A model generated the notes under the pieces. The model worked only from the letters and a program-made list of their open reading frames with translations, had not been told where the DNA came from and did not search any database. Source: Thozetella sp. PMI_491 (taxonomy: Eukaryota > Ascomycota > Sordariomycetes > Chaetosphaeriales > Chaetosphaeriaceae). From it: a stretch of DNA of 64,000 nt. A program made the position numbers and the translations under genes. The stretch covers positions 889,244 to 953,243 of the forward strand of contig MU270025.1 in the NCBI GenBank assembly GCA_021432635.1, given 5' to 3'. Of the stretch, positions 22,103-34,550 are shown one piece after another; within the stretch, counting starts at the first letter, position 1; the number at the start of each line of letters is the position of its first letter.

Positions 22103-25100
22103 ATGGCCTCTAGCGACACAGGGTCGAGGGGCAAGCCGGCCTCCTCCGCGCGACCGGCCCCTCCCTCCGGCACGCCCTCCCCGCGCCTTGGTGGTAAGTG
22201 GCTCTTGTATTCGCTCGTCTCCTTTCCCATACACAGGCCTTGGCTCACGATTAGCCCGCAGAACTGCCGCGAGCGCACCCAAACTATGGTGTCCTGCCGC
22301 TTCTAGGCTACAATGAATTTAGCGCCCCTAGCTCTGAAGACCCCTTACCCAATCCCTCGTTAGCGACGGAAGGCAGCGTCCTGTGGCCGAGGAACCCGAT
22401 CCTGTTCATCAACCCACCAGAGGGGCCCAGCCGAGAGATTGTCGACGATGACTATGAGACCAGTGTGATGGCGGACGCAGAGAGCGACGACTCGGACAAC
22501 TTCGTCGAAGTCGAGTTTACTAGTATCAGGTCGATTGACAAAGGCGGGTTGGGCACATGGGAACCGTATCCTAGCAGGTACCCGCATGAGAAGGGGTTGG
22601 AGGGGCTGCCCTCTATGGTGGCCCAGGGTGATGGTGACAACAGTCTCCCTCGAAAGGCGATTGCCGCGGTGGATAATACATCAGCCGACCCTACCGCTGT
22701 CATAGGGGTGGGGAACGGGCTCTCTTATGCGAAAGCTACCACGACTGGCAGCGTCGAGTTCAACACCGCTCTCGACGCCGCCCTCGACGCCGACGTCCAG
22801 CTCCAGGAAGTACTCGATACCAGCCTCCGAGATGCGTGCCAGACGTCCGAGTTCAGCATGACCGAGTTCCTGCCACTGGACGAGCTGTGCTACATCCTCA
22901 GCCGACCCAAGATCTGCGAGTTGCTCGCGCAGACCTTCCCGGACTGGGACGAGCTGCAGCTCGAGGCGCGCACTGACGACATCTGCGGCCCCACCGTGCC
23001 GAGCACCGGTCGGCGAAAGTTACTTGCCATCTTAGTCCTGATAGACAAGATCTACGCCATCGAGAGCTTTATCAAAGGCGAGGTTCTCGACATCGACCTA
23101 CCACTGGAGGTAGTACCGGTAAGCCAGCGCCGGTATTCCTTGTCTAAGAAAGGTGATGACGACCCCCGCAGCCCGTTGCGCAGCATCAAGTGGAGTCGCA
23201 AGATCATAAAGGCCTTCAGGGTGGCGCAGCCGGTTATGATGGCTTCTTACTTTAATATTCCGCCGAATGTGTTATATTACTATAAGCTATCGCGAGAGTT
23301 TACTCTGCCCTTTACCTATTACAGGCAGGTGCACACAGGGGGCTTCAGCCGGGTATGGAAGGTCAGGATCCACAGGTCACATCACAACTATCGGCACCAC
23401 GAAGTAAGTTACGGTCTTTATCAGAGAGTATAGCGGTAAGCACCATCTAACTCCGACATAGCACCCCGACGACAATCCATTCTTTGCGTTAAAAGCTATC
23501 GACTCGCCCAACCCTGACTTCTTTAAAAAAGAGGTTGAGGCTCTGCAGAGATTCAGCGGCGCTAACAAACCTAATCCCCATCTAATCCGCCTCTTACTTG
23601 CCTTCCACTACTGTGAAACTTATTATCTCCTCTTCCCCTGGGCGGACGGCAACCTTAAGGAGTTCTGGGCCCGCCACCCAACCTCTACCATCGACTGGAG
23701 GCGCTCGTGCTGGCTGATCAAGCAGTGCCACGGTATCACAAGGGGCCTCTACAAGATACACCACGCTAAATCGGATTCATTCCTAGAAAAGGGCGGCCGC
23801 GAGGATAAAGACTGGGGCCGGCACGGTAATATCAAACCCGAGAATATATTATACTTTAACGAGGATGATCAGCGCCTAGTCATATCTGGCTTTGCCCTCT
23901 CAAGGTACCACTTGTTTCGGTCTATATCCAAGGATTCGTACGAGAGCCTCGAGGGATTCACACCTAAATACCGACCCCCGGAGTGCGACACGGGAGACAC
24001 CATCTCACCACGTTACGATATCTGGGGGTTGGGGTGCGTCTTCCTTGAGTTCCTCTCCTGGTTCATTCTTGGAAACAGCTTCACGGATGGGCTCTTCACT
24101 TCGGAACGAATCCGGGACGAGGGAGACCCAGGGATGGCTCGCATCCTCGAGGACAAGTTCTTCAAGATCATCACGGGCGAAGGCAATATCCGGCGTTACG
24201 CCATTATCAAGCCATCAGTTATCAAGGTGAGTGAGCCCTCGTGTTCTGATGAGCTGCGGCATTAAAGCGTTGCTATCTAACACTTTGTAGTGGATCCGGA
24301 GGCTTCACTCGAGCGAGAAATGCCCCGAATTTGTCCATGACTTCCTGGACTTAATTGAGGAGCATCTCCTCCTGGTGGACTCGAATGCGAGATGGGACTG
24401 CGCCATGATAGCGACGGAGCTGGATCGGATACGCTTACGTTGCGAAGAGTCCGAAGAGTACTCTGTCCGGGGTGTCCCAAGCCATCAGAGCCAAACTCTG
24501 GACCGTATTGGCACTACCGGCGAAGCCAACGATGTAAGCTCCCACTTTCTGTAGAACTCCCGGCGCAGACTGACGAGAAACGTATAGCCTTCTGAAGATG
24601 ACGATAATAACCTCGAATTCGTCGACTTTAACGAGCCCGGGCCTGGATTCCCCATCACGATATTGAAATTCGCCCCAAGTGACGGCAGCGCTTACAACTC
24701 CGGCTGGACCGGAGACGTGACCTCTGATACTCTAGAGTCTTCGGGTACTTATTTAACATCCATTCAAACTCTCAGCATTGCAGAGTCTAGACTCTCTAGC
24801 ATATCAGAAATGCCGGAGTCCCAGGACACGGAGAAGGACCTAGCTCACAACAAGGTCTTGCCCAGCCCAGGTTTATATACCGCAGAAACAGCGTATTCTC
24901 CATCGGAAACAAATTCGCTTCCACCTTTGCGGAGCAGGACCTACATCGACAACCTAGCATCCCGGTTGATGAGCGCTGTCGCATCTTGCGAGCCGGACCA
25001 AGAGACGATGAAACGCGTATCAGCCGACCTTCCTGATCTTCTTAGGGCCTTTTCTCTAAAGATCGGGTTCAGGGCAGACCCGAAGCAATGTCACATTGCA

Positions 25101-28100
25101 TATTTCCTCCATAAATATCGAAGGTTAGTTTGATCCCGCTGCATTTTATACGCCGCCAAGGTTAAGCTTCCATCAGTAATGTTCGGCAATCCTTTGAAGA
25201 CAGGCTCCTCTTGGAGCCACCTTCGTCTAAACCCGATGCATCATCCGATCCACCGGACATGAGAGAGTACAATATGAATCTGTTTTTGGCGAACCTGGCC
25301 CTAGCTGGTGTCCCCGCACAAGAAGACTACAGTAGTGAAGGGATTCCGTCGCCTGCAGCAGAGCCGACCTCCCCGGTTGCAAGCGAATACAATGACGAGC
25401 TAGACCATGTTGAGCACCCGGAGCCTGATCCATATCAGGAATATGTGCTAAACTCGCCTGCCTTTGACTGGCTCGTCGCAACTCTATTAACAGAAATCAA
25501 GTTGACATGCCAGACAGCCGACGTTATGAGAGACATCAGGACACAGATCCTGAGGACTTTACCATCTACGCACGACGTAAGCAGAAGAAACGCCTCTCGG
25601 GAGTATCGAGCGAACTTTGCTATCGACTGGGATCCCCTGTCGTTTGTAAAGGAGCAACAGTACGACGAAAGCCCGGATCAAGCCATCAAGCACTCCATAA
25701 CGCTGACAGGTTCTCCCGCGGACGCGCAAGCCCTGACCACTGCGCAATATCTTGCCCAGACATGGCCAACAAGCGGGGCAGATGTGATGGAGCTCGTCAC
25801 TGAAGTCATACACAATACGGGTCACCATTCTTCTAGTGAGTGACCTATAGTCCGTGTTGCCGACTATGAAAACGAGAACTAAGATTGGACTCTAGAAACC
25901 TTACTGGATGGAACCGAGGTCGAAGCGTGGATCGAAAACTCCAAGTTCTTGGTCCAAGTGGTAGGTATCGGTGACTCTGTCGCGGAAGTTGCCCAGCAGT
26001 TTGCATGGATGGGTGCGGCACTCCGCTCGTCGCCTTACGAGTCCGGGATCGCCATGTGCTCCCCTGTCGTCCGCAACACTCGTCTTGAGCCTGGAAACGC
26101 AAAGGGCAAAGCGGCCAAGCCAGAGGCGTACGCCACGATCTCATGCACCATCGAGTTCGATATCCAGCCACCCTTGGACCCCGCGCAGCGGACAGCTGGA
26201 CATTGCTGGCACAGCATGCTCAGGAACCCAGTCATGGTCAGGGGCTACCCCATTCTTGCCAAACATAGCGCTGGCCTGGGACTGGAGATGCAGCTAAACG
26301 TAATGGCCCGTCTGGCGGGATCCAATCACGCAAGCGAGTTTGACGGCAAGGTATTCCTCAAGGGTTTCTCGGCCATGCTGGTCGCAACACAGATCGCTAG
26401 AGACATCACCCTCTGGCACTATTTTTTCAACGCAAAAGGGGAGAGACTTTCCTACTTTGACCACGACCTCGAGTGTATCAAGCCGATCAGCCTGCAACAA
26501 TTTGGCAAAGCTCGACACGTCGTGGGCTGGTGCGTCGAGTGCGACTCGTACGCTGGTAGGTCACCGACCGGAAAGTCCAGCATCTCAAGATTCTACTTAC
26601 TGACCTGTACACAGGAGCAGAGGACATCGAGTACCAAAGAATTCGGTCCGTTGATCTTCCAGGGCCCCATGCAGGATGCGTTCTCGAGAAAGTCTCTCTC
26701 TCGGGCGGTATGTTGGTCACTGGCGGCGTGAGTTTCGCCGTGGGTACGCAGCATATCCCGCCCCATCTCACCCGCGACAGCTACATGGGAAAGCTGGAAT
26801 GGATCGCCACGCGATATACGGTGTTCTGGGACGAGAAGGAGAGGCGCGGCTGGCTGGTCAACGGTACCAGCGCGCTCCTGCATCTCGTCCGGGCCACAAT
26901 CCACCATCGCAGCAGCGGGGATTTCAAAAAGCTGATGGTCATCAAGCCTGGTGACATCAAGAGTCCGGCAGAGCGAGAACCCAATACTGCCTCCAAGGTT
27001 CTCTCGGACCCCGACAACCTCGAGGTTAAGGTCCAAATCGACAAGATCAAAATGACAAGCGAGAAGAGACCCGGGGGGGGCGCGCAGGACCCAGCGACGA
27101 CCGATTACAAACCCAAGCTGGAGAAGACCTACAAGATGTTCGGGGATATCGTGGAGGAGAAATACCGGCACCTAGAGCAGATACTGGATTATCAGGTCCA
27201 TGCGGGCGGACAGAACGGAATCAAAATCAAGCCCAGAGTGCGGAAGCACCTCGAGGGATGGGACTTTATGGAGCTGGTGGAAGGCCACGACCCGTCTCCG
27301 CGAGTCGCAACCCTCCAGGCGATGGGTTGGAGCTGGGTAGACTTTGCCCGCTCCATCGAAGCCGTGACTTTCATCGGAGCCGGGTTCGGGGAGATGATTC
27401 GTCCACGAGGCTACGACGGCATGTGCAACCAGTGGGCAACGCTCCGCGCGCAAAAGTACTACCTTGGAGCCACAGTCTTCGACCTCCAGAAGATCATCGG
27501 GACAAAGAAGTTCGGCGGCAGGCTGCTCCCACGCGTTTCGCCCGTTCGTGGCCTCATATGGCACTGTCCCGACCGCGTCACTGCCTCTTGTCACTGCTGC
27601 TCTACGCCGGAAGCAACGGCAACTGCATTGAAACCCCACCATAACCCCGTTCAAGTCTTCTACCCGACCGCCTCGCAACTTATACCGTCAGTAATCACTG
27701 ACCCGGAAGACCTCTATAGTAGGGGCGCGGTGGTGTTCGGTCACAACATCAGCTGGGGATTCCGATGGAGGAACAAGGGCGACGAGTATATCGAGGAGGA
27801 TAACTTGGATATGACAGAGGCAGTAGCGGACGAGACAGGCCCTGCGGCAGCCACCGCAGCTTCGGCCGGCTCGGACCAGGCATCCGACCAGGCATCCGCT
27901 GGCCGGGTTGCTTCTCCGGGCTTTCTAGGCCAAGACAGCAGCTATACCGCGACACGACAGACATCGGTCATGACAGTGGCAACAGCGTCGACGCCAGCCG
28001 AGTCGGAAGTTGAATCTTTAACAGTCCCTCTATCTGCCGGCAATGTCGCGACTTCCACTTCAGCGAGGGCTGGCCCGCCCGAGTCCCCGGATAGCGGAGG

Positions 28101-28188
28101 CACAAAGAAGAGGAAAAGGGAAAAGAGAATAGGGTGGCTCCGGAGTTTGAAAGATAGGATGCAGATCCCCAGAAAACCAACGCCATAA
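22103..28188 (+). CDS. giant pseudokinase fused to a conserved fungal C-terminal module
   Basis: Eight exons keep one continuous frame: 22103-22193, 22307-23403, 23462-24226, 24291-24533, 24588-25123, 25177-25835, 25896-26555, 26615-28188 (introns 113, 58, 64, 54, 53, 60 and 59 bases), giving 1,874 residues. A kinase-like domain spans about 365-690: glycine loop GGFSRV at 375, Lys407 in FALK, alpha-C Glu420, and DIWGLG at 582. The catalytic HRD is replaced by H517-G-N519 and DFG by S-G539-F, so both key aspartates are lost. Before it is an acidic, helical N-terminal part typical of fungal kinase-like proteins. From about 1130 to 1770 follows a block with GHCWHSMLRNP (1232), LKGFS, GWDFMELV and GAVVFGHN, which I recall from uncharacterised ascomycete proteins. 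KKRKREKR at 1848-1855 is a likely nuclear signal. Phosphotransfer is unlikely; a scaffold or sensing role is inference. Confidence 0.8.
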
Positions 28189-29550
28189 CCATTCTCCGAC
28201 CGAATCGATCTTACGATAGCAATCTAGCCATGATATATAGCACCTGTGGCGATGACTGCTTGAGCAGCTACCACTGGCCCTCTACTGTATTATATAAGAC
28301 AATATATGTCAGAACATGAAAGCCTCGTTCGACGAACAGTATCGAACAACGCAACCCATTCAGAGCCTCGCTCTCCCAATCAAGACCATACGTAATAATC
28401 CCACAAGACACTCGTCCACATTACCTCCAGACGTTACCAGACAACACCTTAAGTATATTGTATAAGGTATGGTGAGTGGAGCAGCACGTATATATATTAT
28501 ATTGTTTGTTAAGATGCGAGGGAAGTTGTTCGAGGTCCAAGATGGCAGTAGGCTTGCAGGGGAGCTACTCTTTTATCCTCTTGGGCCTGGCCCATCGGAG
28601 AAAGATTTTCGCCGATTAAGTCATCTTACAGGGCCGCAATAACTTTTTCTAGAGCTTCTTTACCGTTGTATGGCCAAAGCTATCGCAAGCTCGCCGTGGT
28701 GTGGCTAAACCTTACTGCGAATATACGTTATTAGGAGCGTACGATTATGATAGCTTTAGCAACTTTAATAGGCGTTACATGTGCCGCAAGAAGTTAAGTA
28801 CTGACCTTTTAGGAAGTTGATCGTGGCTCGTCAGCCCTGACGAGCTCCGCATGTAAAGGGCGAGGATGAGGCTCTGCGAGCCCCGAGTGGCTGCATCTGT
28901 CAACGATGAATTGTGATCATTACTGGATTTTCGCTGTGCTTAGAGATACCGGGTATGGTATCTACTGTGTGGATTGACGGTTCTTCATTTCTTCTGTATG
29001 CGCAGCCCAACTTTTGAGGCTTGCTAAAGGCAAATTACCTTGCATATAAAAGTCAAGAGGAAACCTAGGAGTATCTAAGAAAAGAGCATACTATATTAAT
29101 AAAATCTATGGGGCTAAAAGTAAGGCAAGCTATAATATAAGTACGAAATTGAGGCTGTCCTATAATTATAAGAGATTGTTTGTGCAGGTGTAGCGTGCTT
29201 AGCGCCTGTGCTAAAATATACAGCACCAGCGCCAGAGTGTATAAGGCTGGTGCTGGCTCCCAAAAGCGGCAAGAAGCCACCAGCGGGCAGAATGACGAGA
29301 TTCGTCTTTTACAACAGTTATAGCAACTTTTGTACCTTCCTGGGTCATCACAGCCATTGCCATGCTTTAGGCATCACACAAAGTGGAGCCGAGAGTAAAA
29401 ATTCTCTCTTCCCCTTTCTTCCACTTTGCAGTAAAAAGGAGGTGATGGGTACCAGATGAAATTTAGTGGCGCTAGGAGCTACATATTCTGATTTTTGTTC
29501 CATGTTCCAGTAGCATATAGGTGAGCATAGCTAAAGCTTCGAGGCTAGTC
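28189..29550. other. gene-poor, AT-rich region downstream of the pseudokinase gene
   Basis: No gene supported. Stretches around 28440-28520 and 29040-29200 are rich in TATA/ATTA words, and the interval has many TpA steps, which in filamentous ascomycetes can reflect repeats decayed by repeat-induced point mutation. I see no terminal repeats, transposase or polymerase motif, so no element is named. Confidence 0.45.
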
Positions 29551-32500
29551 CTACGCGATGACGTCCGCGACCAAGCAGAACAGCTCCAGGACTGGGATAG
29601 GTGGACACTCTCCGTTCAAGCTCGCATTCGGATCCAGTGTCCACACGGCACAGTTGTTCTCCACGTAGCCGCCTATCCTCAGCAGGGCGCTTATCCTGCA
29701 GCCCACAACCATGTTGAGAATATCTTTGCACTCTTGTGCCTTGATGGTGAATTCGCAGTTGTTTTTACCCACCACACCGACGACGATCTCGCTCCACCAC
29801 GAGCCCGGGGTCGCCACCGTCAACTCTCCGTTTTTCTTGATTGTGTGTCCGTCCGCCCAGTCGCAGTAGTTGTCGAGCGCATGCTGCAGCTCGTGCCCGT
29901 ACACCTGCCGCCCGCTGTTCCAGCAGTGCGCGTCGTTGGTGCCCGGCTGCGGCGGAGCCGGCGTGGGCGAGCCTGTCGGCGTAGGGACTGGGTTGCTTGT
30001 CGGTACGGGAGTCGAGCCCGTCGAGCTATGCGGCGGGTCTGACGTCTTTGTGATCGTCGTGCTGGTGGGGGAACCCGTGCCCGCCCCTGGCCCGCTGCTT
30101 GTACCACCGCCGTTGCCACCTCCCAAGCCGGGATAGCTGTCTGTGTCTGGGTCGTAGACGTCGGCCGCGAAGGGATCGACACCGTTCAGACTGGTGTCAT
30201 AATACTCATCTGGGTCGGCGTATTGGGGCAAATAAGGACAGACAGGACCTTCGCTGTCTTCTTGGTCCTCTTCTTCCTCCTGGTCCTCGCTGGGTTTGTT
30301 TTCCGGCGTGGTCGGCCCCGGCTTACCGCCGGGTGGTACGGGGATTATTGTTACCTCGGGGATGGGGGGTGGGAATGGACGTAGTTCGGGTGGGCACAGG
30401 CCGAACTTCACGTGGATGTTGACGATGGGGATGGTGAAGTCGATGCAGAGCGGCTTGGGTGCTGGGACCGGACGGATCGTCTTGGTAGGTTGCGAGCTCG
30501 GCTCGGATGTAACTGTGGTTTTCGACACACGCACTTTCTCTGTGGTCTGCCTTGTGACCGTGACAGTGATGACCTGGCTGCTTACTGTTGTCGTGATTGG
30601 CGGTGGGTCCCAAGTGGTAGTGGTGATGGAAGGTGGGAATATGATCGTGCACGGGAACGGGCACGTCACGATATGATCACCTTCCCAGAAGTCGCTAGGG
30701 AGGTAGAGGGTCCCGTTGACCCCGTCGCCATCTCTGTTTTCCTCAGGCGTAAATGTGTCACTGAAAGGTAGCCCCGCGGGGACGACGAAGGGGAACGGGA
30801 ATGTTGTCCCGGTAGGCACCTCAACTTCGTTGGGCACCGGTTTTCCGGCTGGCCACTGGTATCCCGTCTTGTCGGTGACTGGTTGGTTCGGCACAAAGCC
30901 TGGTGGCAATAGGAATGGGCGTGGTACAGGAACACCTGCTGGGACAAGAAGGGGGTTGCCGAGGCTTCCACCCGTTCCACAGCAGGTGGAACTGATGGCT
31001 CGGGCAAGATCGCATGTCTAGGTGATGATTTAGCTATTAATCAGAGTCGCAATGGTACTGCCAGAAAGAAACATGGTCGAACTTACGCCACACTTGGATC
31101 CACCGGGACCTTTCGGCTGATTTTGATTACCATCATTGGGCAAGGAAACGACCTCGCTCGCTGCTGGGCGATCCATAGTGAAGGTCGAACCTTTGGGTAC
31201 GGTGGTAGCGGAAAGCGGGATAACAGTTGCTGAGATAGGAGACCGATATTTGACGCCGCCGCTACCAGAATTGGACCCCCCACCAGCGCTGCCCAGCCAT
31301 GCCATGACGATATCACAGTAACTAATCTTGTTGTCCTTTCCCAGAACGGCGACACCACCAACCGGACTGATCATCTCGATAGAAGCCTTCGTAACCAAAC
31401 TGTAAACCCAGATATCGCTGCTTGTCTCGATGGACATGATACGCTTCTGGCAGTCCTCTGTGTCTACGCAGGCCTGTCCGTAGTTGTCGAACCAGGAATA
31501 CAAGCCTGCGCCGTAGATGTAGATGTTCTGGCTGTTTACCACTCGAACAGCCCACGATACAGCACATTTTCTCTCGTTGGCTTGGCAGAAGCTAAAATCA
31601 GGGTCTGATGGCTTGAACACATCTGGGGCCGCGCCGAAGGGAGCTGGTGCCCGTGGAGTATCCTGAAAGTAGGGTGACTCAGTTTGTATCATGCCCATGA
31701 AAATGTTGGAGGCATCAACTGTTTGGTATTGGTATAGCACGGAGTGCTCACTAGCCGTGCCATATAACCAGACAGGATTGGTACTTTCGATTAGGAAACC
31801 TGCAGGTGAAATCAGGTAAGAGAATGCTTAAAGGCTTATCGGAGAAGTATGCGTAGTCAGAACTTACCCCGACCAACATAAATGTCGATTTGGGTCTGTG
31901 CCCGGATATCGAGGTCCTAAAAGACATCCATGAGCTTTTAGGTTCAAGCCAAGTCCTCAATTTCATCCTGTCGAACCAAGCCCCAGGGATATTTGAGGAG
32001 AGGCAACTCACATGATCGGCCACCCAGAACCACGTATTCTCAAAGTACGCAGACGACCCGGGAGTCAGATGTACCAAGAGAGATGCGGCTATACAATTCG
32101 GGTTGACAGAGCCCGTCAGTTTTGGACAGTTGACAGCCTGTAGATCTGATCCCGCAGCACCTCCAACACGAACATGTACATCTGTCATGGAGTCAGCCCT
32201 AATGAAGCTAGATGAAAACTAAACATCGGGCACAAATACATACCCCACATAGCTGCCGAGCCTTGCGATGACTCTCGGATGTTCCACTGCAGCACGATAG
32301 CACCTGCCGTCTTCCCCCGGACGGTAAAGAGGAGATCTTGCAGCTCAACAACCCCCGAGTCGCCTGGGTTTCCCACTTTGACAACCGGGTAAGGAGCACT
32401 CTGGTCCTGGAACTTTGAGCCCGATCCCATGATCTGGGACCATGATTGCCCCACGACCTTGGCGCCTGGTGGAATGAAGACGGTATCGGTCACAATGTAC

Positions 32501-34550
32501 ATGCCCGCTGGGATTCACAAGATCTTTCCTGCGGCGGCTGTCGCCAACAAGGCTGCATTCAATGCAGCTGTGTCGTCACTTGCCCCGTTGCCCTGAGCAT
32601 TGTAGGGAGCGAGTTTGACGTTGACGAAGTCGCTGGAAGGCCGTGTCTCATACTGTGGCTTTGATCGCTCAAAAAATCCAGATGTCTGGCTGCCAGAGTC
32701 TTTGAGGAGGGATCCCGAGATAACAGGCGCGCGGGGGTACGGGCCCGACTGCTGTACGCCAGAAGTCTCACCATTTTCCGTATCATAGCGCTTGCCCACG
32801 CCCCATGCAGCAACGGTGGTGCTACCCCCGGAGCCAGACAGTAGGGTGGCGCCGCCATCGTATTTTACAATGGTAGGAACATTATTGGCAGTCAAAGAAA
32901 AGAGGCTGAGAGAGACGGAAGCACTCGTCGGTGCCTGCAGCGCTAGACCAACGGGGCAGTTGGTTATCTTGCTGTCGATGAATATGGCAGAGCCGACCTC
33001 AGTATACTCCTTGGGGGTGGCCATGACGATGCCGATGGGGCAGTTGGAAATATCGACGCCCTTCCAGGTCCAGCCCCAGTCCCAATGGATTTCAATCGCT
33101 TTGGTCTGGTGGTTCGAGAACTTGAGGTTTCGCACGGCAAACTGCTGGTTGCCCACGTACATGCCGATGGATCCGCCCTCAAACTCTAGATCGCTCATAA
33201 AACCGCCACTGCCGTTCTCCATGTACATACCCTGCTGATTGTTTCCAGGGACTGTGGACATGATGAACTTGATGTTCTGCAAGGACGTTGCCTGGCCCAC
33301 TTGCCTGCGTTCGAGAGATTCGAGTTTAGCAAGTGGCATCCTCGACAACCTTGAGACTCAAAGAGAGGGGCCATTGATTACCAGTGGATCGCCGCTACGT
33401 ATGCATAGAGCGGAGAAGCCGAGATATCCAGAACAAAGTTGCGCACTTGTCGTAAAAAGTTACTCTATTTTGGAGAGATTTTCGGTTGCTCCGATTAGCC
33501 AACCTGTCATGTCTTTTGGACAACGGTTATTACTCACCTGGTTAATGTACCACTCGGCCCCGTCGCCGCCATCGATGTAGACGTCCGAAGAGATCATTCC
33601 TAGACCCACAAAGGCAGGCGATGCCTTAATAATCGGTCGGTTGATAGGCTAGCCATACACATCAGCAACGCTCAATGACAAGATACAAGTCACAGGCGAG
33701 TTCGCTTGCTATACAAGATACTTACGTGCCCAATAAACTGCGTGTGATAATACTGGATGATGGACCCGCTAACAATGTAGGTGCCAGGAGGGAAGTATAC
33801 GACTCCCTGCAGCGTCGAGCTGCTTCCGCACTCGAGACCGCACCGACCGCCGTCAGAGATGGCCAGGTTGATTGCCGCTGTATCGTCCGTTACTCCATCT
33901 CCCTTTGCACCGTAGTCTTTAACGTTGCGCCACACCTTGTAACCTGATGGCGCGAACGGCGACAGTCCGTTCTGTGTCATTCCTTCAAGCCACCAGGTGC
34001 TCTGCTGACGGGCCGTGAGCACTGGTGCGTGCTCTTCAGCCTGGCGGCCCGAATTCGATGTCTGCCGGACGATCAGAAACCCGTTATGAGCCATTGTCTC
34101 GGTCAGCAGGACCGCAGCGGTCGCGACGGTCTCGTTGACGCCCGTGCCGGTGCTGCTATCCGCACCCGCGCCGCGGAAAGCAGCTGGTGAGCGGAACTCG
34201 TAGCGATTACGCCGCGGCTGTGCCACCAGCCTGGCATTACGTTCGGCGGCTTCAGCCTGTGCTGCGAGCACGATCTGCTCCGCATCGCTGAGTGTGCCGT
34301 TTCCAGAGGCTATAGTAGAGTTGCCGCTTTGGCGTGATCGTAGAAGTTGTGATGTGCCTGCAGGTGCATTATCGACAGTGCTGTATCCTAAGTCGAAAAC
34401 GCTCCGCAAGATGGAGAGGGCACCTGGAGATGATCCAGAACCCGGGTCATGGCGAGGAGGAATGTGATAGGGGCCATTGGCGTAGACTGAGGAGGAGAAC
34501 GCTAAGAGAATGCCACAGAGGAGAACGAAGAGCTTCATGGAGCCGGCCAT
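29551..34550 (-). CDS. GH55-type exo-beta-1,3-glucanase with long C-terminal extension; one in-frame TGA
   Basis: Eight exons: 34550-33726, 33648-33538, 33464-33382, 33304-32244, 32181-32012, 31916-31868, 31799-31087, 31017-29551 (introns 62-95 bases), 1,493 codons with stop. A signal peptide (MAGSMKLFVLLCGILLAFSSSVYA) starts it. Two beta-helix halves are visible: YGAKGDGVTDDTAAIN with INQSNFLRQVRNFVLD and IHWQVGQATSLQN, then YNAQGNGASDDTAALN with FWVADHDLDI and SEHSVLYQYQ, as in glucan 1,3-beta-glucosidases of GH55. A Pro/Thr/Ser and acidic linker leads to a cysteine-bearing C-terminal domain of about 110 residues, beyond the usual GH55 end near 800. Codon 603 (32517-32515) is TGA where a residue is expected before IPAGMYIVTDTV; all else is open. 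The protein should act on cell-wall glucan outside the cell. It is either a recent null allele or carries a sequence error. Confidence 0.85.

Noticed and set aside
22103-28188. Annotating the locus as two or three genes (kinase, then downstream proteins)
   Set aside because: Every junction has matching GT-AG signals and phase, including 24534-24587, and the frame continues with no stop, so one gene is the simpler reading.
28440-29280. Transposon relic downstream of the pseudokinase gene
   Set aside because: AT-rich and gene-free, but no terminal repeats, target duplication or transposase motif could be seen, so no element is claimed.
32515-32517. Selenocysteine or programmed readthrough at the GH55 TGA
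   Set aside because: Fungi of this group lack selenocysteine insertion, and the base context after TGA is not that of known efficient readthrough sites.
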